DNA from: Haladaptatus halobius
Lineage (GTDB): Archaea > Halobacteriota > Halobacteria > Halobacteriales > Haladaptataceae
Assembly (NCBI RefSeq): GCF_020618475.1
Contig: NZ_CP085340.1
Coordinates: forward strand, 1 to 64,000
Direction of reading: 5' to 3'
DNA length: 64,000 nucleotides
Positions 1 through 8,592 of this stretch are shown here, piece by piece. Under the pieces are notes generated by a model that had not been told where the DNA came from, ran no database searches, and saw only the letters and a program-made list of their open reading frames with translations. Position 1 is the first letter of the stretch. The number at the start of each line of letters is the position of its first letter. A program made the position numbers and the translations under genes.

Positions 1-30
1 CGACGATGCTAACTAAGGTACCTATTGCAC

Positions 31-276
31 CTATTCCTCTGGAATCCACCAGATAACAACCCGTGGGCTCAGCTTCCCACGCTCAACTTCTCCATCCTCA
101 TGCAGTGCTTCAAGCCGTCGATGCGCAGATGGCCGCTCAATCTCAAGCGTATCCGCGACCCAGCGAGCGGTCACTGCCGGAAACTCTGACTCGCGCATCA
201 CCGTCAGAATATCGTCGTCAGTCGTTTCCTCTGCAAATTGACCGCTAGTATCGCGTTCTCTCTCGTCTGTCATCAT
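31..276 (-). CDS. Small winged-helix DNA-binding protein (antitoxin-like)
   Basis: About 81 residues, starting at tandem ATG codons at 276/273. The frame is open much further upstream, but that part is antisense to an aldo/keto reductase remnant and has no protein character. The protein has a helix-turn-helix core with RWVADTLEIERPSAHRRLEAL as recognition region, then a wing with EDGEVERGKL and a C-terminal VVIWWIPEE. The same plan, including the IWWI wing end, is found in the antitoxin-like protein at 10814-11173, so the two are paralogues. In that family a PIN toxin gene usually follows; here the 30 bases left before the window edge show no partner. Likely an orphan antitoxin or small repressor. 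Confidence 0.7.
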   Translation of the reverse strand: MMTDERERDTSGQFAEETTDDDILTVMRESEFPAVTARWVADTLEIERPSAHRRLEALHEDGEVERGKLSPRVVIWWIPEE

Positions 277-370
277 AGCCATCAGTTCACTATTCACCAA
301 GAGCTTGCCCAGACAAGGCGAGCAATTCTCCGCGACATACGTTTTTGTGGACTGGCAGTAACTGTTTACT

Positions 371-529
371 ATGCAAACGCGTCCTCTGGATACCACTGGC
401 CACGACAGCTCCATCATGACATTTGGTGCAATCGCACTCAACTGGCTCGAGCAGTAGGGAGCAAACCAGATGGTTGAACTCATGCTCGACCACGGCGTCA
501 ACCACTTCGATGTCGCACCGAACCTCAAC
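371..529 (+). pseudogene. Aldo/keto reductase, N-terminal remnant
   Basis: The plus-strand frame from ATG 371 reads MQTRPLDTTGHDSS, then MTFGAIALNWLEQ, a TAG stop, and GANQMVELMLDHGVNHFDVAP. This is the start of a haloarchaeal aldo/keto reductase up to the first (beta/alpha)8 strands, including the region with the conserved FDVAP. The coding part has one in-frame stop and ends abruptly at the transposon end that begins at 530, so the gene was cut by a mobile element and then decayed. No C-terminal part follows. Confidence 0.6.
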
Positions 530-570
<41 letters not shown>

Positions 571-648
571 ACACATTGCCAGTAACCAGTCGTGGGAAAC
601 CTTTTTCAGTTCATAAGAAACAATAGTTAGGTACTTGGGGAAAGGGGG

Positions 649-1782
649 ATGTCCACGACAGCCATTTCCATCGGGAACCTATCGAAGACCTTCGATCACG
701 AGGATGTGCTTACTGGTATCGATCTCGAAATTGCCGGTGGCGAATTCTGTGTGGTTGTTGGGCCGAGTGGATGTGGGAAAAGTACGCTCTTGAAATGTAT
801 TGCTGGCCTATTAGATGCCAATGGCGGTCAGGTCGAACTGAACGGAACGGACGTAGGAGCGGTCCCCGTACGCGATTTGAACGTTGGATTCGTATTCCAG
901 GAATTCGAGAACACGCTGTTTCCGCATAAGACGGTTGCAGGGAACGTCGCGTTTGGCCTCGAACAACGAGATCTCTCGACCACAAAGATAGAACAACGCG
1001 TCGATGCGATACTCGATCTACTGGCGATTACAGAGACGAAAAATAGTCCACCAAATGAGCTGAGCGGCGGTCAACAGCAACGCGTCGAACTTGCTCGCCA
1101 ACTCGTTCGAGATTGTGAGACAATGTTACTTGACGATCCATTGGCCGACCTTGACTACAAGTTGCAAAAGCGGATGGAACTCGAACTCCGGCATCTCCAA
1201 CGTGATACAGGGAGCACATACGTTTATGTAACACACAACCAGGATCAAGCGCTGAAGTTAGCGGACAAACTTGTTGTGATGAATCGGGGCCGTATCGAGC
1301 AAGTCGGGTCACCGCTAGAAGTGTATGATCAACCGAAAACGGCGTTCGTCGGACGATTCATCGGCGACTCGAATCTCTTTCGGGGGGAGCTTCAGGACAG
1401 AGATGGCCACCACGTGACGCTAGATACTGAAATGGGATCGGTGACTGCGGTGACCGCAACTGAAGCCGAAACACTTCCCTCTGAATCTGTCGCTCTCGTG
1501 CGACCGGAGAATATCGTGCTTGGTGATAGTGCGACAACGATGGAGAATTCGTTCGAGGGTCGACTTGAAGGGCGAACCTACTCTGGTGAGATCACGGAAT
1601 TCACTGTTTCTGTACCGGCAGAATCTGGAGAACAATTGCTCGAAATTGTTGAACACGGAGAGAAGACGGTTGGAGAGATGGGTCAACCCATTTCTCTTGG
1701 TTGGAATTCAACTGATGCGCTATATTTCGATACCATTAGTGTAACAGAAACGATGACCGTCGAGGATTTGGAGGCGATCTAA
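649..1782 (+). CDS. ABC importer ATPase 1 (PotA/MalK type) with altered Walker B
   Basis: A 377-residue ATP-binding subunit of the polyamine/sugar importer class. Walker A GPSGCGKS is at residues 38-45, the Q-loop FVFQEF at about 81-86, the signature LSGGQ at 138-142 and the H-loop His at 196. The Walker B stretch reads MLLDDP (159-164), so the usual catalytic Glu is Asp163. A C-terminal TOBE/OB region (about 235-370) follows, as expected for importers with a regulatory domain. It lies 2 bp ahead of a second ATPase, so the two are probably co-translated. A purine-rich GGGGGATG precedes the start. The Glu-to-Asp change predicts weak hydrolysis at one site; see the finding on an asymmetric ATPase pair. 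Confidence 0.93.
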   Translation: MSTTAISIGNLSKTFDHEDVLTGIDLEIAGGEFCVVVGPSGCGKSTLLKCIAGLLDANGGQVELNGTDVGAVPVRDLNVGFVFQEFENTLFPHKTVAGNVAFGLEQRDLSTTKIEQRVDAILDLLAITETKNSPPNELSGGQQQRVELARQLVRDCETMLLDDPLADLDYKLQKRMELELRHLQRDTGSTYVYVTHNQDQALKLADKLVVMNRGRIEQVGSPLEVYDQPKTAFVGRFIGDSNLFRGELQDRDGHHVTLDTEMGSVTAVTATEAETLPSESVALVRPENIVLGDSATTMENSFEGRLEGRTYSGEITEFTVSVPAESGEQLLEIVEHGEKTVGEMGQPISLGWNSTDALYFDTISVTETMTVEDLEAI

Positions 1783-1784
1783 GC

Positions 1785-2999
1785 ATGGTTGATTCGAGTA
1801 CACGCGACGATGTCGATATTTCTCGACCAGAATCGGAGCAACAAGTAACAATTCAAGAACAGCCAGATGTGCTTGTAGTTCAGGATCTAACGAAAATCTA
1901 CGACGATGGTACGTTAGCGGTCGATTCTATCGACTTCAACGTCAAGGCGGGTGACTTCTGTGTATTGATTGGACCAAGTGGATGCGGAAAATCTACGACG
2001 CTTCATTCGATCATCGGAAAGGTCGAAACAACAGAAGGTAGGATCCTCCTCAATGGGACGGATATAACGAGGTCGCCAACGTATCAACGTGATATTAGCT
2101 TGGTATTTCAGGACTTTCAACTGTTTCCACATCTCTCCGTGGGGGAAAACATTCGATATGGACTCGAACGGATGGGAACCGACAAAGAAACTGAGGATAA
2201 AAAGATCGATGACGTACTTCGCTTGATGCAGTTAGCGGATGTTCGAGACGATTCACCAGAAGCGCTCTCTGCCGGTCAAAAGCAACGCGTTGCCCTCGCT
2301 CGCAGTCTCGTGCTTGAACCACAGTTACTGCTACTTGACGAGCCGCTTGGTGATCTGGATTACAAGATGCAAAAGCGCATGGAACGAGAGCTTTTGCGTA
2401 TCCACAGGGAACTTGATACCACATTCGTCTACGTCACCCACGATCAGTCGCAGGCGATGCGATTAGCCGACCAAATTATCGTAATGAACGACGGCAATAT
2501 CGAGCAATCGGGATCGGTCTCGATGATCTATAATCAACCGTCGACAGCATTCGTCGCTGCCTTCGTCGGTGACTCGAATATCTTCACAGGTGAGATAATA
2601 TCAGTCAATGAAGGTGATCAGAGTGCGTCTGTCGAGACGGACTACGGAATGTTTCAAGTGAACGCTCGTACTGCTCACTCAGATCTTTCAGATTTAGTCG
2701 GGCGTGAGGTTCCATTCGTGGTTCGGCCACAGGCACTCCGTCTTGATAGCACGCTGCCAAATACGGTCACGTGTAGCGTCAAGGATGTTATTCACCGACC
2801 CGGTCGTGGAACGCAACTACTCCTCGAGATGGCTAATGAGGACGCACCGAAGAAGGAACTACAATTCAAATCTTCAGAGCGATTGACCATTGAACGGGAC
2901 ACGGTGACTGTTGGCTGGAATATGGAAGACAGTATTCTTCTTGAACAAACGAGTGTCGTTCCGGATATCGATCTCCACACGGATATTCTCGGCGAGTGA
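1785..2999 (+). CDS. ABC importer ATPase 2 (PotA/MalK type), canonical Walker B
   Basis: A 404-residue ATPase with an N-terminal extension of about 30 acidic residues. Walker A GPSGCGKS is at 63-70, the Q-loop LVFQDF at about 107-112, the signature is LSAGQ (161-165) instead of LSGGQ, Walker B is LLLLDEP with Glu186, and the H-loop His is at 219. The C-terminal part (about 260-400) is TOBE-like. It starts 2 bp after ATPase 1 and is convergent with the permease gene at 3114. The signature and Walker B states are the reverse of ATPase 1, so the pair looks like a heterodimer with one full and one weakened ATP site. The substrate is probably a polyamine or related cation, inferred from the neighbours. 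Confidence 0.93.
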   Translation: MVDSSTRDDVDISRPESEQQVTIQEQPDVLVVQDLTKIYDDGTLAVDSIDFNVKAGDFCVLIGPSGCGKSTTLHSIIGKVETTEGRILLNGTDITRSPTYQRDISLVFQDFQLFPHLSVGENIRYGLERMGTDKETEDKKIDDVLRLMQLADVRDDSPEALSAGQKQRVALARSLVLEPQLLLLDEPLGDLDYKMQKRMERELLRIHRELDTTFVYVTHDQSQAMRLADQIIVMNDGNIEQSGSVSMIYNQPSTAFVAAFVGDSNIFTGEIISVNEGDQSASVETDYGMFQVNARTAHSDLSDLVGREVPFVVRPQALRLDSTLPNTVTCSVKDVIHRPGRGTQLLLEMANEDAPKKELQFKSSERLTIERDTVTVGWNMEDSILLEQTSVVPDIDLHTDILGE

Positions 3000-3113
3000 T
3001 TTACCGGTTTGCGACGGATTTGATCCGTATATAGATTGCCAAACACATTTTGCGGGAAACCCTCAGAGGTACTCAGTCAGATTTCCAGTCAGGAGTTGTA
3101 TTGCCGAACGATT

Positions 3114-3986
3114 TCACCCCCGACTTATTTCGGTGATATCCACAATCCGCGTCAATCCAATAACAAATATGAAAATGACTACGAGAAGCGTGATCGAGAG
3201 TGCAGCAGCAGCCGGATAGTTCAGTCCAGAGTTGACGGTGAGATAGATGAGGGTCGTAATCGTGCTTTCGCCGCCACTGAGGAACTGGGGAATTGTGAAA
3301 TTGCCGATCGAAAGGACAAAAACGAAGATCGATCCGATGATCACACCGGGAAGGCTGAGTGGCCATGTAACGTATCGAAACGTCGCGATCGGATTTCCAC
3401 GCAGTGTTTCTGACGCATCGAGCAAATCCGGGTCGATCTGCGCAAGTGAGATGTAGATCGGCGCTGCCATGAACACGACGTAATTCTGGATGTAACCGAC
3501 GACCTGAGAGAATGGCGAGAACAAGAGCCAACTAAGCGGCTCTTGGAGGACTCCGAGATTAAGCAGAACCTTGTTGATGACGCCGGTCCGACCCAGAATC
3601 GGATACCAACCGAGCGTTCGGATGACGCTCGATGTCCAGAATGGGATAACGAGAAAGAGAAGTAAGACGATCCCACTGGTTTGGCCCATATAGAAGCGGA
3701 GGAAGTAGGCCAGGGGATATCCGAATACGAGCGTCAGAATGGTAACTGCCACACCGATCGTTAACGTCCTGATGAACACATTGTAGACGGTTTCGTCGAA
3801 GACGGAGACTTGCCATGCTTCGAGGGTGAACTCGTGGATGACGTTGAAACTCGAGTAGGTCAGAAAGCTATAGTAGAGAATGACACCGAGCGGGAAGAGC
3901 AGGAAGATTACAAACCAGAGGAGGGTTGGACCGACTAGTAGCGGTGTTTCAGCCTGTTCGAGACGCGTTCGAAGTGATGATGCCAT
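3114..3986 (-). CDS. ABC importer permease, PotB type
   Basis: A 290-residue membrane protein with six predicted hydrophobic segments. It begins with a short cytoplasmic part (SSLRTRLEQAETPLLVGP) and the first helix LLWFVIFLLFPLGVILYYS. The EAA-like loop that contacts the ATPase is around LLDASETLRGNPIATFRYVTWPLSLPGV (about 210-235). The gene lies 18 bp downstream of the binding-protein gene on the same strand and is convergent with the ATPase genes. Its partner permease (PotC type) is over 5 kb away at 9534, an unusual split for this transporter class. Confidence 0.9.
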   Translation of the reverse strand: MASSLRTRLEQAETPLLVGPTLLWFVIFLLFPLGVILYYSFLTYSSFNVIHEFTLEAWQVSVFDETVYNVFIRTLTIGVAVTILTLVFGYPLAYFLRFYMGQTSGIVLLLFLVIPFWTSSVIRTLGWYPILGRTGVINKVLLNLGVLQEPLSWLLFSPFSQVVGYIQNYVVFMAAPIYISLAQIDPDLLDASETLRGNPIATFRYVTWPLSLPGVIIGSIFVFVLSIGNFTIPQFLSGGESTITTLIYLTVNSGLNYPAAAALSITLLVVIFIFVIGLTRIVDITEISRG

Positions 3987-4004
3987 CGTAGTGAATGGGG
4001 CGGA

Positions 4005-5387
4005 TCAGGCGCTCTCGAAGTCCCTCCAGCGTTGAATCATGTAGTCTGCGTTGCTCGGCCAGATTTGGAAGAACCCAATTCGGTTAATCCGCTCTTCGAT
4101 TGGGCCGGAATCACGTTGTTGACCGTTCTGACTCGGATTCCCTTCTTGCATCGACCAGTTGTACGATTGCGGATCGAACAGATTTGGATCCTCGACCGGT
4201 TCGTAGGTTCGTTCACCGCGGTATGCCCAGTCGTAGTATTCCGGCCCCATGCCCTGTCCAGATTCATCAGAGCCAGTACGGACGAGTTCCGTGTTCGGGT
4301 ACTGAGGGACGGAATAGCCCCACCCTTGGATATAACCCGGGAACCAGGCGCCGTAGTGAACGTCGTTGATGAGCGTATTCACCTCGTCCACGTTGTTCCG
4401 CTGTTGCGCGCCGGGCTTGATCGGGATGATACCGGCATACCAGAACCGATAGCCCTGAACACCCTCACTCATCGTTGCGTATTTACACGGAGTGCCAGAC
4501 CGACGAACGTCGAGGGCCGCCGGTTGCCAAATATCCCCAATGATGGCCTCTTCACTGGCCATCAAATTCACCGAATTGCCGTACGCAGTCCATGTTGAGC
4601 GGAATTGACCGCTCCTTTTCTCCTTAACGAGGAAGTCGATCGCCTGATCGAGTTGGTCTCTGGTAGGATCGTTCAGTTGGCCGACATCGCCCTGAACCAT
4701 GTTGTTGTCCATCAAATGCATCAAGGCTTCAGGTATTCCGATTGCCGCGATTGCGTCGAACAATACCTGGCCCTGATACTCATCAGCAAAGAGTGCAGAC
4801 CACCTCGAGACGCTCCCCGGTTCAATGGCATTCGGATTATATCCGATCGCGTCGAAGTTGTAAATCGTCGGTGGGAAGCGTAGTTGCTGTTGATTGCCCG
4901 GATTCATCCAAAGCTGTTGACTAAGTGTCTGTGCCTGTGCTCCGATTTGTTCCGACAGCCGTTCCCTGGGACTAGTAAATAGATCGGAGATATTCTCGCT
5001 GTCCCATTTGTCGAGTTGGTTCGTCGGGGTCGCCGCGGTTACATCGTTATCCATCGTGAGCGCCCCGGCACTCGAGGTATCGACGGAAACAGCATCGAAG
5101 GTTCTATTCCCACCACTCAAGATGCGTTGTTGTGTCGTTGGAAGGTCACCGATGGTTCGGTTTATCGGAATGTCGGTCATCTCCTGGAACTTGTTCGCTT
5201 GACCATCCCGAGCTGCGTAGGCAGTGCTCGCCCACTGAACCGGTCGTTGACCGTTTTGTAACCCGCCTTGGTTTTGTGACAGACTCAGTGCAGCATTCGC
5301 CCCTTCCGCACCGCCAGCTAATGCTGCCCCCGCCGATGCGGAGCCAGCGAATTTCATAAAGTTTCGGCGTGTCAGGTTGTCTCTCAT
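4005..5387 (-). CDS. Tat-exported ABC substrate-binding protein, PotD-like
   Basis: 460 residues. The N terminus carries a twin-arginine signal, TRRNFMKFAGSASAGAALAGG (residues 6-26), without a lipobox cysteine, so the mature protein may be held by another anchor or be freely secreted. The rest has the pattern of spermidine/putrescine-type binding proteins: a first beta-alpha lobe with PVQWASTAY, an inter-lobe segment with IYNFDAIGYNP, and IIPIKPGAQQRNNVDEVNTLIN in the second lobe. It is the first gene of a two-gene minus-strand operon with the PotB-type permease and is divergent from the asparaginase gene. The exact substrate cannot be read from the sequence. Confidence 0.88.
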   Translation of the reverse strand: MRDNLTRRNFMKFAGSASAGAALAGGAEGANAALSLSQNQGGLQNGQRPVQWASTAYAARDGQANKFQEMTDIPINRTIGDLPTTQQRILSGGNRTFDAVSVDTSSAGALTMDNDVTAATPTNQLDKWDSENISDLFTSPRERLSEQIGAQAQTLSQQLWMNPGNQQQLRFPPTIYNFDAIGYNPNAIEPGSVSRWSALFADEYQGQVLFDAIAAIGIPEALMHLMDNNMVQGDVGQLNDPTRDQLDQAIDFLVKEKRSGQFRSTWTAYGNSVNLMASEEAIIGDIWQPAALDVRRSGTPCKYATMSEGVQGYRFWYAGIIPIKPGAQQRNNVDEVNTLINDVHYGAWFPGYIQGWGYSVPQYPNTELVRTGSDESGQGMGPEYYDWAYRGERTYEPVEDPNLFDPQSYNWSMQEGNPSQNGQQRDSGPIEERINRIGFFQIWPSNADYMIQRWRDFESA

Positions 5388-5451
5388 GGCCCAAGCTAGC
5401 GTTCAACACCATCCGTAATGATTATTAACTAAGGATGTTGCCAGGTGAGTC

Positions 5452-5462
5452 ATTTATATATG
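5452..5462. promoter_or_regulatory. TATA-like box in the binding-protein/asparaginase divergent region
   Basis: The string TTTATATATG lies about 65 bp before the binding-protein start (minus strand) and about 115 bp before the asparaginase start. It is the most TATA-like string in the 187-bp divergent region. A second AT-rich stretch, TATTATGCAAAAATATC near 5511-5527, lies nearer the asparaginase gene and may serve it. Placement only; no transcript data. Confidence 0.4.
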
Positions 5463-5574
5463 TGGTAATAAACAGGACAGATACCAGAGCTCCTTTACTG
5501 ACACCGTGTATTATGCAAAAATATCATAGCACCGTTCGGAATACGAGCGAAATCGTTTTCTCACTGATGCTGGA

Positions 5575-6555
5575 ATGTGTGATATGATGCCCCATATCAA
5601 GGTTCTGGGGACAGGCGGTACAATCGCCAGTACCGGCGGGGATAGTGGGGCAACCCCAAGCAAACAAAGCGACGAATTGCTCAATGCTGTCCCCGAAATC
5701 GGGAAATATGCCGATATCTCGGTAGAGCAGGTGACGCAAGTGCCGAGTTTCGATCTCGATACGGAGACACTCGCGACATTCGCTCAACAAACGCAGAGTG
5801 CGGCGGATGAAGGGATAGACGGGGTTGTCGTTACCCATGGAACCGATACGATGGAAACATCCGCGTACTATCTTGACCTGACGCTTGATTGTGATATTCC
5901 CGTTGTCTTTACTGGTGCGCAGCGCCGACCAGACGAGTTAAGTCCGGATGGGCCAGCGAATCTTCGGACGGCAGTCCGTGCGGTAACACATGACCGCTTC
6001 CGAAACCACGGTGGTGTCTACGTCGCATTCAACCAGCAGGTTCACGCGGCAAGAGACGTAGTGAAGATGCATACAACCGCACTCGAAACGTTCCGATCAC
6101 CGGAAAAAGGCCCTGTCGCGACGATCACACGCGAGACAGTTCGATTATTTCGTCAACCAGGAAGTCGATCCGTCGATATCCCTGTTCTCGAAACTGACAG
6201 TGACGTCGCAATGGTCAAAAGTGGAGTCGGTATCGATGGAAGTGCAATTATCGATGCGCGGAACGGTTCTGTCGACGGCATCGTTCTTGAAGGAACAGGG
6301 CTCGGGAACACGACTGCTGCGCTAGGAAATGCCATTGCCGATACAGTCGATACTGGCATTCCGGTCGTTGTCACTTCACGATGTCCCGCCGGTAGTGTCA
6401 CGCCTGTGTATGGGACAGATGGTGGTGGGAAAACACTAGCCGAGCATGGTGCAATCTTCGGCGATGATCTTCCGGCACACAAAGCTCGAATCAAACTGAT
6501 GTTAGCCTGCGAGGTAAGCGACAGTATCGAATCTGTACGGGAGTACTTCGAATGA
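5575..6555 (+). CDS. L-asparaginase family amidohydrolase
   Basis: Hydrolyses L-asparagine (or a related amide) to aspartate and ammonia by family assignment. The first catalytic block TGGTIAS, with its nucleophilic Thr, is at residues 13-19, and the second block HGTDTMET at 88-95 supplies the Thr-Asp pair. The length of 326 is normal for the family. Starts at 5584 and 5587 are also possible, since the reading begins MCDMMPHIKVLG. It lies inside the polyamine-type ABC cluster, between the binding protein and the chaperonin-like gene, which suggests the amide comes from the transported solute. No signal peptide is seen, so the enzyme is probably cytoplasmic. Confidence 0.9.
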   Translation: MCDMMPHIKVLGTGGTIASTGGDSGATPSKQSDELLNAVPEIGKYADISVEQVTQVPSFDLDTETLATFAQQTQSAADEGIDGVVVTHGTDTMETSAYYLDLTLDCDIPVVFTGAQRRPDELSPDGPANLRTAVRAVTHDRFRNHGGVYVAFNQQVHAARDVVKMHTTALETFRSPEKGPVATITRETVRLFRQPGSRSVDIPVLETDSDVAMVKSGVGIDGSAIIDARNGSVDGIVLEGTGLGNTTAALGNAIADTVDTGIPVVVTSRCPAGSVTPVYGTDGGGKTLAEHGAIFGDDLPAHKARIKLMLACEVSDSIESVREYFE

Positions 6556-6626
6556 AGTCGAACGATCAATCTATGCCACCTCGACAAGACACCATCGCTT
6601 CATTAGAGTCAGTATAGTAGTAAACT

Positions 6627-8300
6627 ATGGGGGGAGCAAGAAAATCAGAGTTGAGAAATGAATCGGTACCTGAGTTCCCAGAGGCAAACATCGTCGCAAT
6701 CGACGCAATCGCCGAGATCATGCGGAGTTCGCTCGGGCCGACACCGCAGGATACGTTGATTCTGACGCAACTCGAAACACGGAGTGGGGATGCCGAGCGA
6801 GGTATCCCCGGCACTGACGAGTTCGTGGTTACGAACGATGGTGCGACAATTCTCGAGGAACTGCCACTTGAGCATCCAATTGCGCCAGTGTTGCTTCGCG
6901 TTATCGGCCCAGAGCGCCCTGGCGACACGGCTGTCGAAGGAGAACGGATTCCCGATGGCGTGACGACAACCGTCGTGCTTGCGGCGGCACTACTCGATGA
7001 AGCATCGTCACTGCTCGAAACCGGTCTGCATCCGGCAACGATCGTCTCGGGCTACGAGATAGCACTCGACACCGCCATCGAGACGTTCAATAAAACGACA
7101 CGGGATCTACAGTCGTTTGCTAACTCGGCCGAGGCCGCTCGAAACGTCGCTCAAACGGCCATGACGGGGAACGATGTCGGACAGTTCTCGGATGAATGGT
7201 CGCAACTGGCGGTCGAAGCGGTCGAAACCGTCGGTATGCCAGATGAAATAACATTCGTAGTGCGACAGATTTCGAAGGGGCGAATCGCGGATTCGGCGCT
7301 CGTTCGTGGAGCCGTTCTCGATAGGCATGGTCGTGCCCATCCTGAGATGCCACGTCGAAAACGAGATGCCAATATACTCGTTCTCGGTGGCCAAGAGAAC
7401 CGTGGACTTCAGATTCGAGAACCAGAATCCATCTCCGGGGTTCGAGTTGATTCAATTGAATTAACGGCCGCGATTCACGATTCGGAGCAGACGAGGCGAC
7501 ACGAAGTCGTCGAGTATCTAACCGAGATGGGCGTAGACGTCGTCATAACGCAATCTGGAATCGACCCACACTATTTGCGTTTGCTTGCAGATGCTGGTAT
7601 TCTCGGCATCAGAGGCGTTACGAGCCTCGACTTTCCTCACGTCAATCAGGCGACGGGAGCAACGCCGGTAGTAAAGCCGGACGATGCCACCACGGAAGAC
7701 CTTGGATATGCGGGCTTAGTTGAAGAACAACAGATTGAGCCCCGACGACATCGACGGAAGAATCGGCACATTATCGTCTTTGATGAGTGTCGAGACCCAA
7801 CTTCCGTGACCGCCGTCCTCCGTGGTGTCTCCGGATCGTTAAGCGAGCAAATGACCCGCCAAGTGCGCAAGGCAGCAGCGGCAGTCGGAGCAGCACAAGG
7901 ATGCAAACACTATGTCCCAGGGGTCGTGCCGGGTGGCGGAGCAACTGAATTGCACGTCGCACGTACGCTCGAATCCACTGCGATATCGGTGGGAGAACGT
8001 GAACAGTTAGCAATTTCGGGATTTGCGAGTGCTGTTGAATCCGTACTGGCGACTCTTATCCGGAACGCAGGGCGAGATCCAATCGCGACGCTTGCAACGT
8101 TGCGTGCAAAATACGAGAATGGAGATCAAGAATTTGGTCTCATTCTCCCTGAAGGTGAAGTAGGAAATGTGGTCGACGCTGGTCTGCTTGATCCCGTTGC
8201 CTATCGTCGACAACAGTACATCTGTGCGACAGAGATCGCGCAACTCATTTTGAAGGTCGATGACGCAATCGATGCAGAGTTTCAAGATGACTCCGACTGA
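6627..8300 (+). CDS. Divergent thermosome (group II chaperonin) paralogue
   Basis: 557 residues aligning by motif with archaeal thermosome/CCT subunits. The equatorial start has SSLGPTPQD (34-42; usual SSLGPRGMD). VTNDGATIL is at 68-76, and the nucleotide-binding GDGTTT motif is changed to PDGVTTT (109-115) with the Asp kept. The apical domain is strongly diverged. Further on come VVPGGGATE, NVVDAGLLDP and LKVDDAID at the C terminus. It lacks the Gly-Gly-Met-rich tail common in haloarchaeal thermosomes. Its place 70 bp after the asparaginase gene and before a deacetylase gene suggests a dedicated folding or scaffold role for this pathway, which is inference. ATPase-competent by the retained Asp residues, but the substrate is unknown. 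Confidence 0.85.
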   Translation: MGGARKSELRNESVPEFPEANIVAIDAIAEIMRSSLGPTPQDTLILTQLETRSGDAERGIPGTDEFVVTNDGATILEELPLEHPIAPVLLRVIGPERPGDTAVEGERIPDGVTTTVVLAAALLDEASSLLETGLHPATIVSGYEIALDTAIETFNKTTRDLQSFANSAEAARNVAQTAMTGNDVGQFSDEWSQLAVEAVETVGMPDEITFVVRQISKGRIADSALVRGAVLDRHGRAHPEMPRRKRDANILVLGGQENRGLQIREPESISGVRVDSIELTAAIHDSEQTRRHEVVEYLTEMGVDVVITQSGIDPHYLRLLADAGILGIRGVTSLDFPHVNQATGATPVVKPDDATTEDLGYAGLVEEQQIEPRRHRRKNRHIIVFDECRDPTSVTAVLRGVSGSLSEQMTRQVRKAAAAVGAAQGCKHYVPGVVPGGGATELHVARTLESTAISVGEREQLAISGFASAVESVLATLIRNAGRDPIATLATLRAKYENGDQEFGLILPEGEVGNVVDAGLLDPVAYRRQQYICATEIAQLILKVDDAIDAEFQDDSD

Positions 8301-8592
8301 TCCTCAAAAAGAGATTTGTTATCTAAAAGTGAAAAATATCGAAATCGACTGCGGAAAGGAATACCGAGAGAAAAATCTGTTTTTACGAGTTACGGCTAGT
8401 ATTAGCTAGATAAATGCTGTGACACCACAACGACATAAATTATGGAAACAGACCAACACAGATTCTAGATTGAAGTAGCGGAGATTCAATGTCTTCCAAC
8501 CGTACTTCAACTCTTCTCCCATAATATATAATTATAAATAATTAAAGATTCATTATAATATTCTTATCTATCATCACGGTGTGCTCCGACTT
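8301..8592. other. AT-rich intergenic stretch
   Basis: No gene seen over 290 bp. The last 80 bp are very AT-rich (ATAATATATAATTATAAATAATT near 8521-8543 and ATTATAATATTC near 8552-8563) and probably hold the promoter of the deacetylase gene at 8593. No repeat or clear operator was found. Confidence 0.5.

Noticed and set aside
4032..4598. 188-codon plus-strand frame
   Set aside because: Shadow of the substrate-binding protein gene, which has a clear Tat signal and family motifs on the minus strand.
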